Below the pieces are notes generated by a model. It saw only the letters and a list, made by a program, of their open reading frames with translations. It ran no database searches and was not told the origin of the DNA. This document shows, one piece after another, positions 23,791 through 32,215 of a stretch of DNA of 64,000 bases. The position numbers and the translations under genes are program-made. The DNA comes from Symsagittifera roscoffensis (lineage: Eukaryota > Xenacoelomorpha > Acoela > Convolutidae), in NCBI RefSeq assembly GCF_963678635.1, contig NW_026970868.1, positions 1 through 64,000 on the forward strand, in the 5' to 3' direction. Each line of letters begins with the position of its first letter. The first letter of the stretch is position 1.

Positions 23791-23999
23791 TTGATACCCT
23801 TGTGGGATAAATGAGATTTCTTGTCTAGTTTATATTGTTTTTTCGATATTAAATTTAAATTTTGAAATTTCGATCAAAATTTTTTCGTGGTAATGACGTC
23901 ATTCCTTCGAAATTTCTAGAATTTTTCAGAAAAAAATTCAACCAATCATAACTAAGCAGTTTCTAAACATAACTTTGGATCCAAAATATTCATTTTTGA

Positions 24000-24793
24000 A
24001 GAAAGTCAATTAAAAAGCATTTGAACTTCCTTGAATTACTCTACAAGAAAAAAGAAATTTTTCCGTGTGATTTCCTTATTGATGAAATAGATGTAGATTC
24101 TTACTTTTTTCACAATTTTTTGGACGTTTATGTTGTCCAAAATAGAGTTCTTCGACTAAGTAAAGGTCTCTTTAGGGAAACTTACTCAATCAAACAATTT
24201 ATTTTTGATCCACATATTGCGTATCAAAGTTATAAACTTACTGCTGAGTTACACCTGACTAGAAAAGAAATTTTATTTATTTTAGAAAACTTGAAGTTAG
24301 TAAACAAATCGTACGATAATATTTCAAAGACTCTTTTTATTCCCTACCTAACTCCCAACTAAGTAAAGGTCTCTTTAGGGAAACTTACTCAATCAAACAA
24401 TTTATTTTTGATCCACATATTGCGTATCAAAGTTATAAACTTACTGCTGAGTTACACCTGACTAGAAAAGAAATTTTATTTATTTTAGAAAACTTGAAGT
24501 TAGTAAACAAATCGTACGATAATATTTCAAAGACTCTTTTTATTCCCTACCTAACTCCCAAATTGGTCAAAACTCCCCAGCAAAGTACTTTATTCCTCCA
24601 TTTTTTTAAAGATTTTGAAAGTTCAAAATCTTGCATGATCAGGTTTGGTATCAGATTTCCAGAGATTTGCTTTGAAAAATTCATCAACTTTGAGTTATTA
24701 TCTCAAATCTACATCAAAATCAAAGAACTTGAATATCTGCTGAAAAATCAACAATTTCTCATCGATTATATACAAAAATTTCAGTTAACTTGA
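24000..24793 (+). pseudogene. helical ORF family, broken by a 203-bp internal duplication
   Basis: An open frame from about 24000 (no ATG near the start; an upstream exon or a non-ATG start is needed) encodes an acidic/aromatic N-terminal part and a segment with HLTRKEILFILENLKL. A 203-bp tandem duplication (24155-24357 / 24358-24560) shifts the frame and produces a TAA at 24360-24362. The frame resumes after the second copy (24494-24793) with a Leu/Ile/Lys-rich C-terminus ending in TGA. Without the duplication it would be about 190 residues. No family recognised. A diverged relative is at 10257-10472. Confidence 0.55.
24155..24560 (+). repeat. 203-bp perfect tandem duplication
   Basis: ACTAAGTAAAGGTCTCTTTA begins at 24155 and again at 24358, and the two copies appear identical throughout, so the event is recent. 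The length is not a multiple of three and so breaks the host reading frame. Confidence 0.95.
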
Positions 24794-24951
24794 TGAAAAG
24801 ACTTGCAGAGATGCTACTTTTATTAATTTTTCTCCTTTTGTTATTTATATTGGCAATATTTCTTATTTTTACAGCAAACAACTTTTGGTCATTTATTTTT
24901 GCGATTGCTTTTGTGTATATTTTTACTTATTTGGAAGACTTAAGTCCTTAA
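24793..24951 (+). CDS. 52-aa hydrophobic membrane peptide, copy 1
   Basis: ATG overlaps the stop of the preceding frame as TGATG. The peptide has a short basic N-terminus (MKRLAEM), a Leu/Ile/Phe helix of about 22 residues, a polar turn (TANN), a second hydrophobic segment and an acidic tail (YLEDLSP): a two-helix hairpin topology. Diverged copies at 26818-26949 and 32069-32215 remain open but have altered tails. Function unknown; small viral or transposon membrane proteins (holin- or viroporin-like size) are one possibility, by inference only. Confidence 0.5.
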   Translation: MKRLAEMLLLLIFLLLLFILAIFLIFTANNFWSFIFAIAFVYIFTYLEDLSP

Positions 24952-24963
24952 AAAGATCCTCTG

Positions 24964-25138
24964 ATTGGACACGACAACTTGAACAAAAATGAACATTTTT
25001 GTGATTGGAAACGGCAATGTGTAAAAAGGAGCTTTGTTTCCAATTGGACACGAGTTTTCTATAAGAATTCCATAAAAGGAAACTGAAATGTGATTGGACA
25101 CAGCTACAATCCAAATAAGGAAAATCCATTCTGATTGG
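24964..25138 (+). promoter_or_regulatory. promoter array: five CCAAT boxes and two CArG boxes
   Basis: ATTGG (reverse CCAAT) at 24964, 25004, 25043, 25093 and 25134, i.e. 40, 39, 50 and 41 bp apart, close to whole helical turns. Perfect CC(A/T)6GG CArG boxes at 25070-25079 (CCATAAAAGG) and 25111-25120 (CCAAATAAGG). It lies 240 bp upstream of the acidic-protein gene and is repeated in front of the other two copies (around 27000-27150 and 32190-32300). Confidence 0.6.
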
Positions 25139-25374
25139 TTAAACCCACACATTCCAGTTGAAGGTACCCCTCTCTCTTAACTAAAAATCAATTTATTTTC
25201 ATTCATATTCATTTATATTCATTCAAACTACCGTCAACTACCTCCTCTCTCAGCTCTAAATACAATAATTTCAACTTAACCACAGTCAACTTTCACCCTC
25301 TCAACTGTAAATCTTGTTTTTACTCATTAACTCAACTTATTGTTCAAAACTTCTCAGTACAAAACAACAACCTT

Positions 25375-25851
25375 ATGCTCTCGGTGGAATTTTTGGCTGA
25401 TTTAGTACAAATCCAAGTGCGAGAAACAGTTTGTGGAGTTTTTCTGGCACGAATGGACATCCCAATCCAAGTCTGGCATATGGTGGAAGTGATGCGAAGG
25501 GATTTCAACGAACATCATATAACGCAAGTACCCCCTACAGAGAATCAACTTGGAGAAATGCAAATGATGGAGGAAGTGGCCGAGCATGTGGGAATGAAAT
25601 ACCCCGAAATTCCTGACTCTAGATATGTGGCTCAACCATTCGACGATTTCCTCTTTCCTTGGGAAGACGGATCTGTGGACAACCCAATTACAATCGAAGA
25701 GGATGAGCCAAGAACTCCTGCCAGCGAACCACCTGTGATGGAGGCAAGACCAGCTTTGCGCTCCATTGAGAACTTGCAAAGTTTTGAGAACTCAGCTGCT
25801 CGACAGCTCTTTGATTTGTTAATATATTGGTTACTGTCTTGTGCTTTGTAA
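25375..25851 (+). CDS. acidic protein with SUMO-interaction-like motif, copy 1
   Basis: 158 codons from ATG. The order is: a folded-looking N-terminal part (about residues 1-85: VEFLADLVQIQVRETV, FLARMDIPIQVWHMVEVMRRDF), an aromatic/acidic segment (FDDFLFPWED), NPITIEEDE, a hydrophobic core followed by acids as in SUMO-interaction motifs, a Pro-rich linker, and RSIENLQ...AARQLFD. Copies 2 and 3 stop right after RQLFD; here the frame runs on for 11 hydrophobic residues, so the stop was lost. GC and codon use are clearly more gene-like than the surroundings. Perhaps a transcriptional or host-interaction protein (inference); no family recognised. Confidence 0.7.
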   Translation: MLSVEFLADLVQIQVRETVCGVFLARMDIPIQVWHMVEVMRRDFNEHHITQVPPTENQLGEMQMMEEVAEHVGMKYPEIPDSRYVAQPFDDFLFPWEDGSVDNPITIEEDEPRTPASEPPVMEARPALRSIENLQSFENSAARQLFDLLIYWLLSCAL

Positions 25852-25859
25852 TTTAATTT

Positions 25860-26465
25860 CTTTGTATCTATTAAATTTATTTTCAAGAGATAGGAACAAA
25901 GAGATCATAGAAAAGTTAGAAAGATGGCAAAAAATATTAAACCAGTTTTTGCAAGCATGTTAAAAATTTTACATTAATTTTTGCACCATGCAAAAATTTT
26001 CATAATTTTTTTGCCTACTTGTTAAAGAGAATCAAAGAAAATCTCGCAAATTAAGAAAAATTTCATTAAAAATTTTCGCATTTTAAAGAAAATTGAAAGA
26101 GGATTTTCTTGCACTGATAATAATTAAATAAAATGAAAATCTTTGTTTCAATTTTGATCATAAAGAAAATCTCTTTTTTGTATGTATGTTGATCAAAAAT
26201 ATTGGAAAAACAATGTATTAAGATAGGGAATAGTACTCAAAGTCAGCAATTGTGAAAAAAAAATTTAGCATTAATTTAACAAGTTTTTTACAAATACAAA
26301 AAAATTTTGCAATTTTTGCTTATGAATAAGAAATCATAAGTTAGATTTTTGCATTTGTTTTCAAAAAAACCACAAAAAACTTGCGTCTAACACAAAAATG
26401 TGTTGAAAATTTTTGCACACTTGTTGAAAAACCAAAACAGTTTTTGCATCTTGTAAAAAAGTTTA
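25860..26465. other. AT-rich spacer with one subterminal-type motif
   Basis: No gene. AATGTATTAAGATAGGGAATAG at about 26214 is identical to the subterminal motif of the element ends. Irregular repeats of TTTTGCA and TTTTCGCA occur and may be a decayed form of the arrays at 28090 and 33250. Confidence 0.6.
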
Positions 26466-26639
26466 ATTAAATTTTCGCAAACGTGTTGAAAAAATCAAAC
26501 CAAAATTTGCATCTTGCGAAAAAACTCTGAGTTAATTTTTGCACACATGTTGAAAATTGCAAATCTGTTCGTTGAAAAACTTTTGATTTAAATAAAAACA
26601 ATTTTGACAAGATTTTTATAAACAAATATTCAACTATTA

Positions 26640-26800
26640 ATAGAAAAATTGATACGCTACTATTTACAGTACCATAACCATCAATGAAACAATCAACAAT
26701 TTTCAACAAATCAGTCTCATACTTTGAGTTTTGAACTTTTCGAATCCTTTCCAAAAAAGCTGATTCAAGAGTCTGAGTGGACACAAGTTCCTGATCAGAA
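26640..26800 (-). pseudogene. 3' fragment of the minus-strand gene at 28545-29151
   Basis: The minus strand reads STQTLESAFLERIRKVQNSK...DLLKIVDCFIDGYGTVN, clearly homologous to the C-terminal part of the 28545-29151 gene. The 5' part is missing and replaced by the membrane-peptide sequence on the other strand. A second such fragment is at 31890-32045. Confidence 0.65.
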
Positions 26801-26817
26801 ATGAAAAAATTGCAGAG

Positions 26818-26949
26818 ATGCTACTTTTATCAATTTTCCTTCTTTTGTTACTTATATCGGCATTATTTCTTATTTTTACAGCAAACAACCTTGGTCATTT
26901 ATTTTTGCGATTGCTTTTGTGTATATTTTTACTTATTTGGAAGACTTAA
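26818..26949 (+). CDS. hydrophobic membrane peptide, copy 2
   Basis: 43 codons from an internal ATG, MLLLSIFLLLLLISALF..., homologous to 24793-24951. The first basic codons are out of frame (one base fewer in the A-run), and a small indel after ACAGCAAACAAC changes the second half, which stays hydrophobic. Probably decaying. Confidence 0.35.
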   Translation: MLLLSIFLLLLLISALFLIFTANNLGHLFLRLLLCIFLLIWKT

Positions 26950-27364
26950 AACCTTAAAAGGTTCCTCTGACTGGATACGACAACTTGAACAAAAATGAAC
27001 TTTTTTGTGATTGGAAACGACAATAATCAAAATGGAGCTTTGTTTCCGACTGGACCCGAGTTTTCTATAAGCAATCCATAAAAGGAAACTCAAATATGAT
27101 TGGACACAGCTTTAATCCAAATAAAGAAAATCCATTCTAATAGGTTGAACCTACACTTTCCAGTTGAAGATACCCCTCACTCCTAACTAAAAATCATTTT
27201 ATTTTCAACTAAACCACCGTCCACTACCTCCTCTCTCAGCTCTAAACATCCTAATTTCAACTTATTTTTTGTAAGGTTCCCGCTCCTCTCAGTTCTTTCT
27301 TGTTTTTGCTCTTTTAGTCATCTTATTGCTCAAAATGATCTTCTCAGTGCAAAACAGCAACCTT

Positions 27365-27829
27365 ATGTACTCTGTAGAATTTTCACCTGATCTAGTAAAA
27401 ATCCAAGTGCGAGAAATAGTCTCTGGAGTTTTTCTGGCTCGAATGGACATCCCAATCCAAGTCTGGCACATGGTGGAAGTGATGCGAAGGGATTTCAGCG
27501 AGCATCATATGATGCAAGTTCCCAACACAGAAAACCAACTTGGAACCATGCAAATGATGGTGGAAGTGTCTGAGCATGTGGGAATGAACTACCCCGAGAT
27601 TCCTGACCCTAGATATGTGGCTCAACCATTCGACGATTTCCTCTTTCCTTGGGAGGAGGAAGGATCAGTCGAAAACCCCATCACAATAGATGAAGATGAG
27701 GGATTCTCAGAAACAAAGACACCTCAAAACACTCCTCCTCAACAACCACCAGCAATGGAACCTCGTCCAGCTGTGCGTTCTATAGAGAACCTCCAGAATT
27801 TTTCTGCTGCTCGACAGCTCTTTGATTAA
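27365..27829 (+). CDS. acidic protein with SUMO-interaction-like motif, copy 2
   Basis: From ATG at 27365 (start aligned with copies 1 and 3; an in-frame ATG at 27335 is not conserved). 154 residues: the same N-terminal domain, FDDFLFPWEEE, NPITIDEDE, a longer Pro/Gln linker than copy 1, and a C-terminus RQLFD then TAA. AATAAA follows within 15 bases of the stop, a plausible poly(A) signal. The promoter has CCAAT boxes and a CArG box at 27076-27085; the second CArG site is mutated. Confidence 0.72.
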   Translation: MYSVEFSPDLVKIQVREIVSGVFLARMDIPIQVWHMVEVMRRDFSEHHMMQVPNTENQLGTMQMMVEVSEHVGMNYPEIPDPRYVAQPFDDFLFPWEEEGSVENPITIDEDEGFSETKTPQNTPPQQPPAMEPRPAVRSIENLQNFSAARQLFD

Positions 27830-28089
27830 ATGTTTTTGTAAATAAAAGTTGTTTGGTTTTGACTTCGTTTTCTGTAATTAATTTCTTCAATTTCATTTTA
27901 ATTATGAGAATAGATGAGAGGTTCAAGTTAAACTATTGAAAAACAATTAGAACTTAGTTAAGTGCTCCGAACTCGCACACCTGCTAAAAAATTTGATTAA
28001 TTTTTGCACAAAAATTCGGAAAAACACTAGAAAAACTGTACACAAGTAAAAAGTTACTTAATCGATATTGCATCTTGTACACACTTTTA

Positions 28090-28400
28090 GCCTTTTGTAG
28101 AAAAAACTGAAACACTTTTGTTTTCGCATTTTAACGAAAAAAGTAAAACACTTTTCGCATTTTGTCGAAAAAATTGAAACACTTTTCGCATTTTATCAAA
28201 AAGAGTAAAATACTTTTCGCATTTTGTCGAAAAAAGTGAAACATTTTTTGCATTTGTAGTGTAAAAGTGAAACACTTTTCGCATCTTGTTACAAAAAGTA
28301 AAACACTTTTCGCATCTTCTCAAAAAAATTGAAACACTTTTCGCATTATGTCAAAAAAATTGAAACACTTTTTACAACTTGTTAAAAAAATTGAAATGGT
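28090..28400. repeat. TTTTCGCATTTTG tandem array, copy 1
   Basis: About ten degenerate units of 30-34 bp, AAACACTTTTCGCATTTTGTCG-like. A matching array lies at 33245-33560. Minus-strand frames here read MRKVF-like repeats and are by-products. Confidence 0.85.
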
Positions 28401-28544
28401 TTTTGCAACTTTTTGAAAACCAAAAGAAATAATACATCTTTCTTACATGTTTGAAAAATTTTTTGCAAATATTTCTGACAACGGTCATTTTTTTTGGTAA
28501 TTAATGGTAACTTTGTAAACATATGAGAGAAAATAGATGGAACA

Positions 28545-29151
28545 TCAGAAGTTTTTTATTGAAAAATTGACATGATCACTATTTACAAATCCATAACCAT
28601 CAATAAAACACTCAATTATTTTTAACAAATCATGTTCATATTTTGAGTTTTTTACTTTACGAATTCTGTCTAAAAATGCTGAGCCAAGAGTTTGCGTAGA
28701 TGCAAGTTTTTGATTAGAACTTAGATAATGTTTTTTGAGCTTTTTGCGAACAAGTCGTTTCCTTGACACGCTTGATGTTTTTTCTGCTCCTTTCCATCGT
28801 AAATTCTGCTGCACTCCACAACTAAGCTGATTGAAGACTTCCCCACTTGATGTGACAATACTCGAAAAGAATCTGTGCTTGTACAAAGTGTAAAGACAAT
28901 GAATTTCTTGATATATGTATTGATATTTGACTAATCTCTGAAGAATTTGGCTAAGGTAAGTTCCAAATAAAATTAAATGAAATTTGAAATTTACAATTTC
29001 CCAAGGAACAGAAAGAATCGTGAGTAGAGACGCAATAATCTTGAATTACTGTGTATTTTTTGTAAAAATCGTTGGAAACGGAGATAAACAATGATTTACT
29101 ATCATAATCTGAATAAAAGCTGGGAAGAGCTTGACACATAGCAGCTGCCAT
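28545..29151 (-). CDS. minus-strand gene, two probable exons, unrecognised family
   Basis: Exon 1 starts at ATG 29151 (MAAAMCQALPSFYSDYDSK...) and stays open about 50 codons. After an AAATTCTTCAG acceptor near 28936 a second open stretch runs to TAA at 28545, with a Tyr-rich start (YQYIYQEIHCLYTLYKHRF), a basic patch (RKRLVRKKLKKHY) suggesting nucleic-acid binding or nuclear targeting, and a helical C-terminus (FLDRIRKVKNSKY...LLKIIECFIDGYG). The exon 1 donor is not certain (GTAAAT at about 28998 gives the wrong phase with this acceptor). Divergent with the genes at 29356 onward, sharing the CArG cluster. Confidence 0.5.
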
Positions 29152-29215
29152 TGGGAAAAATGGTTTTTGCAGAAAATGGTGGAGTTATATAGTAGTAGTA
29201 ACGCCTACGCAGCTT

Positions 29216-29261
29216 CCATATAGGGAAATCCTTCCATATTTGGTACTACTTCCATATATGG
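29216..29261. promoter_or_regulatory. triple CArG-box cluster in a divergent promoter
   Basis: CCATATAGGG (29216, one mismatch), CCATATTTGG (29234) and CCATATATGG (29252) are spaced exactly 18 bp. The last two are perfect CC(A/T)6GG, the binding site of SRF-type MADS factors. They sit between the divergent starts at 29151 (minus) and 29356 (plus), with TATATAG nearby at 29187. Confidence 0.65.
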
Positions 29262-29355
29262 AAATGGCGATGACTCATACTGCTTACTTCCATTTTCATT
29301 TAATCTCAAAGTCATTTCTCTCATTTCTCCTCATCTGATCAGTTTGTTCTTCAAA

Positions 29356-29662
29356 ATGTACTCGAGAAAAGTTGATAGTTCCAACTATATTGAATTTTCA
29401 AAAAATCAAAAAAGAATTGGGAGATTTGCTTGGTTCCAAAAATCCCTACAAGGGAAAAATATGCTTGGAACCGTGCTTTCAACTATTAAAAATAAATGAT
29501 TTGGAACAATTTGAAAAGTCTCAACAAGTCTATCTTAGTGATAAAGAAGGCGAAGCAATATCCGCAATACGGAATACTGTTATTCACGATGCTGAAAATC
29601 TTGGACACGTACCTATATATGAAGCCAAACCTGGCAGAGAATCAGTAGCTCGACATCTGTAA
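29356..29662 (+). CDS. two overlapping small frames, probably one spliced or shifted gene
   Basis: ATG 29356 opens a 48-codon basic peptide (MYSRKVDSSNYIEFSKNQKR..., stop TGA at 29502). An overlapping frame without ATG, open from about 29372, gives a C-terminus rich in acidic and polar residues with EGEAISAIRNTVIHDAENLG and ends ARHL at 29662. Both read as protein-like. A short intron or a frameshift joining the start of the first to the end of the second is possible, but I see no decisive splice pair. Family unrecognised. Confidence 0.4.
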
Positions 29663-29690
29663 TAGAGTATAGGAAATAGCAACGTACAAC

Positions 29691-29885
29691 ATGAGGAGGG
29701 TGTGTGTCACAATCAAGAAGTACAACGTGAGCAAGTCACCCTACATTCAGATTCGACTGTTCACTGCAAAGGAAAATGAAGACTTGAAGCAAGTTGCATA
29801 TGTCAACTATACTTTGAATGAATTCAAAGGACTGTCCCAAATATTGGGAGACTTTATGTTTGTTGATAATTGTAAACCTCAGTAA
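29691..29885 (+). CDS. PC4-like ssDNA-binding protein candidate
   Basis: A 64-codon frame from ATG. The layout matches the PC4/Sub1 fold pattern by eye: a basic beta strand (RRVCVTIKKYNV), a second strand with an Ile-Arg pair (YIQIRLFTAKENEDLKQ), then V-x-Y-T-x-x-E-F-K-G-L-S-Q-I-L as the strand-helix end. PC4-type domains bind single-stranded DNA and occur in transcription coactivators and in some phages. The assignment rests on the pattern only. It lies 28 bp after the previous frame and may share its transcript. Confidence 0.4.
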   Translation: MRRVCVTIKKYNVSKSPYIQIRLFTAKENEDLKQVAYVNYTLNEFKGLSQILGDFMFVDNCKPQ

Positions 29886-30391
29886 AGCTTTGTGATGTTT
29901 TGCATGTTTGGTAATTGAGATATTATTGGTTCAAAACTATTTTTTCTCACTAAAGTGTATTTTTAGAGCTATAATATCTGAGGAAAAGTCAGACAAAACA
30001 TACAATTTAATCGAAATTGACATAAAACACTAACCAATTATGAAATGATTTTCCAGTAATTGTTTATGAAATTACAGATAAATTTATTTAATAACTGTAT
30101 TCATCAAAATTTAGTTAAATTTTGCCTCAATTTAAGAAAATTACAAACAAGAATGTATATTTAGTTGAAAACATTATCATTACTTTTTTAGATTTTTTGA
30201 ATTTCATTGGTTGCTTTCAATTTTTTTTCTGCCTTAATTTGAGGTTTTTATTGGCTACATGAATTTCCTTGAAACTAATTAGACTCTAAATAATTAAAAA
30301 AAGGTTTACGATGACTGTTACTAAAAAATACTTAAAAAATGATAAAACAATTCGAGTTTTTTAAGTTTCTTCATATATTTCGGTAAGAAAA
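29886..30391. other. AT-rich spacer, nothing recognised
   Basis: No open frame of note and no repeats shared with the rest of the element. Confidence 0.5.
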
Positions 30392-30871
30392 ATGTTTCCA
30401 TCAAAAGCGTTTTCAATGTCTGAATTGAACATTTATCAGATTTTAAAATTGAACTACTACAGAAAACTACAAGAGTGGTGGACAGATGAAGTTGATGGAG
30501 ATTGTATTAGTTTTAATTTGTATAGAAACACAGAAAGTTCAATAGTTTTGTTAAAAAGATGGATAGGAGATTACAAAAAAGAAGAGTACTGTCAGATTTA
30601 TCAAAAATGTTTTTATTTAGAAGAGTTAACTCAGATTGGGTGGTCGATCAGTAAAAAACAAAACAATGGAAGAGCCTATGAAACAGAAATTGGAGATGAG
30701 GAACATCAATTCGATTACTGTGTTGAACTTGACACAAATACAAAATCCAGATTTGTCAGAATATCTTTTGATCGTTTATCCAAATTTAATAGACTTCCGG
30801 TTGTTTATACTACAATATACCAAAAAGAAAACGATAAAAACGTATATTTTGGTAATTTCTTTTTTCATTGA
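30392..30871 (+). CDS. 159-aa unrecognised protein, copy 1
   Basis: Starts ATG with MFPSKAFSMSELNIYQILK. An aromatic/acidic N-terminal half (LQEWWTDEVD, DYKKEEYCQIYQKCFYLEEL) precedes a beta-rich C-terminal half (GWSISKKQNNGRAYETEIG, SRFVRISFDRL). The frame ends at TGA after FGNFFFH, where the copy at 33665-34162 has TGG and runs 26 codons longer; this copy is probably truncated. No family recognised. Confidence 0.5.
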   Translation: MFPSKAFSMSELNIYQILKLNYYRKLQEWWTDEVDGDCISFNLYRNTESSIVLLKRWIGDYKKEEYCQIYQKCFYLEELTQIGWSISKKQNNGRAYETEIGDEEHQFDYCVELDTNTKSRFVRISFDRLSKFNRLPVVYTTIYQKENDKNVYFGNFFFH

Positions 30872-31141
30872 TTAGAAATAGTACAAATCGAAAAATTTTT
30901 GATCGAAATTTCAAAATTTGAATTGAAAATCGAAAAAACAATATAAACTAGACAAGAAATCTCATTTATCCCACTAGGGTATCAAACTTCAAATCTTAGT
31001 TACGTTGGAAAAATTCAATAAAATTTATTGATTAAGAAGTTTCATAAACATCGTCTGGTTCTGATCTACAAAGTTTTTTAAAATCTGTGATTACTTCATT
31101 CTGATTGGTTATTAACACAAATAATGTCTGTGAAAGTATCC

Positions 31142-31440
31142 TCAAAATCTACAAATTTTAAAGAAATTGTTGAAAAATTCATGAGAAGAAGAGCTCAACT
31201 CTGATTGGTTGACATTAAATTTCTTGAAAATTTCATGACTTTTGAAGCTCAATTCTGATAGGTTGACATTGAATTTTTTGAAAATTAAATGACTTTTGAA
31301 GCTCAATTCTGATTGGTGGACATTGAATTTGTCGAAAAACACATGACTATTGAAGCTCAATTCTGATTGGTTGATATCAGAAAAGATGAAAGTTTCCTTG
31401 TAATTAAGGCTCGATTCTGATTGGTTGATACTTTTGGATG
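31142..31440 (-). repeat. CCAAT-box tandem repeats, middle copy
   Basis: Four to five 51-bp units with TTCTGATTGG (complement of CCAATCAGAA), the inverse orientation of 23335-23790. The minus-strand frame is open for 72 codons of NQSELSFKSH-type repeats. Confidence 0.8.
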
Positions 31441-31624
31441 ATTTTTATTTCAGCTAGACTAAATAGCATATCCATTCTGATTTTTTTTTCTCGTTAAAAA
31501 CAATTGGTTAATAAGTTTGCTGCTTTTTTTTTACTTTTATTCATTTTTTGAGGCTATTCAACTCACCTTATCTAAAAATTTGGTACACTTTAAATCTCCC
31601 ATTTAATTTTTCATTACTATTGAA

Positions 31625-31825
31625 ATGCCTTCACTCAATAGAAACGAAAGAGTTGCATGTCTTGAATGTGGCAGGGAATACACTCACAAAGATGCATCAA
31701 GACATCGTAGAACATGTGGTGTTTTGAAGTGTTCTAACTGTAATTTTTATACTTATAGCAGCGAGGAACTCGCTAATCATTTCAAGAAGAAGCAATCTCA
31801 GCATAATATTAAATTTGTTCGTTGA
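31625..31825 (+). pseudogene. zinc-finger gene exon 1, middle copy (truncated)
   Basis: MPSLNRNERVACLECGRE with both fingers intact, including the fourth ligand Cys of finger 1. After QSQHNIKF the sequence switches to the R1 block (KFVR, stop), so the splice donor and exon 2 are missing. One His-region residue is also changed (KKHSQ to KKQSQ, removing the last zinc ligand of finger 2). Confidence 0.65.
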
Positions 31826-32068
31826 AAAATGTTTTGATTTAAATAAAAACAATTTTGACAAGATTTTTATAAACAAATATTCAACTATTATTAGAAAAAT
31901 TGATACGCTATTATTTACAGTACCATAACCATCAATGAAACAATCAACAATTTTCAACAAATCAGTCTCATACTTTGAGTTTTGAACTTTTCGAATCCTT
32001 TCCAAAAAAGCTGATTCAAGAGTCTGAGTGGACGCAAGTTCCTGATCAGAAATGAAAAAATTGCAGAG

Positions 32069-32215
32069 ATGCTACTTTTATTAATTTTCCTTCTTTTGTT
32101 ACTTATATCGGCAATATTTCTTATTTTTACAGCAAACAACTTTTGGTCATTTATTTTTGCGATTGCTTTTGTGTATATGGAGCTTTGTTTCCGATTGGAC
32201 CCGAATTTTCTATAA
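32069..32215 (+). CDS. hydrophobic membrane peptide, copy 3
   Basis: 48 codons from an internal ATG: MLLLLIFLLLLLISAIF... and the TANNFWSFIFAIAFVY segment as in copy 1. A deletion then replaces the acidic tail with MELCFRLDPNFL. The last part is read through promoter sequence of the next gene. Confidence 0.35.
   Translation: MLLLLIFLLLLLISAIFLIFTANNFWSFIFAIAFVYMELCFRLDPNFL

Larger units (their letters stand above)
17207..23887 (+). repeat. left terminal inverted repeat
   Basis: Matches the reverse complement of 34105-38333 from the terminus to a point just inside a TATAAACTAGACAAGAAATC landmark. It is longer than the right copy mainly because of the ~622-bp tandem array (17505-20290). It lacks about 125 bp of subterminal repeats that the right end has between GTGCCTGC and TTCAGATGG. 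Confidence 0.88.
26565..28470 (+). repeat. internal direct repeat R1, copy 1
   Basis: About 1.85 kb, repeated at 31825-33630 in the same orientation. It carries a minus-strand gene fragment, the membrane peptide, the CCAAT/CArG promoter, the acidic gene and the TTTTCGCATTTTG array. The second copy lacks about 120 bp after the membrane peptide. Confidence 0.85.
30392..31825 (+). repeat. internal direct repeat R2, copy 1
   Basis: About 1.4 kb repeated at 33650-35045 in the same orientation: the 159-aa gene, the CCAAT-repeat block (31142-31440) and exon 1 of the zinc-finger gene. The second copy reaches into the right inverted repeat. Confidence 0.85.

Noticed and set aside
25402-25779. 125-codon minus-strand frame opposite the acidic gene (and its equivalents at 27392 and 32537)
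   Set aside because: It mirrors a well-supported plus-strand gene, is His/Cys/Trp-rich as expected of an antisense frame, and is not conserved at its ends between copies.
28087-28323. 78-codon minus-strand frame of MRKVF-like repeats (and 33297-33488)
   Set aside because: Translation of the TTTTCGCATTTTG tandem array. The unit length is variable, so frames shift between units.
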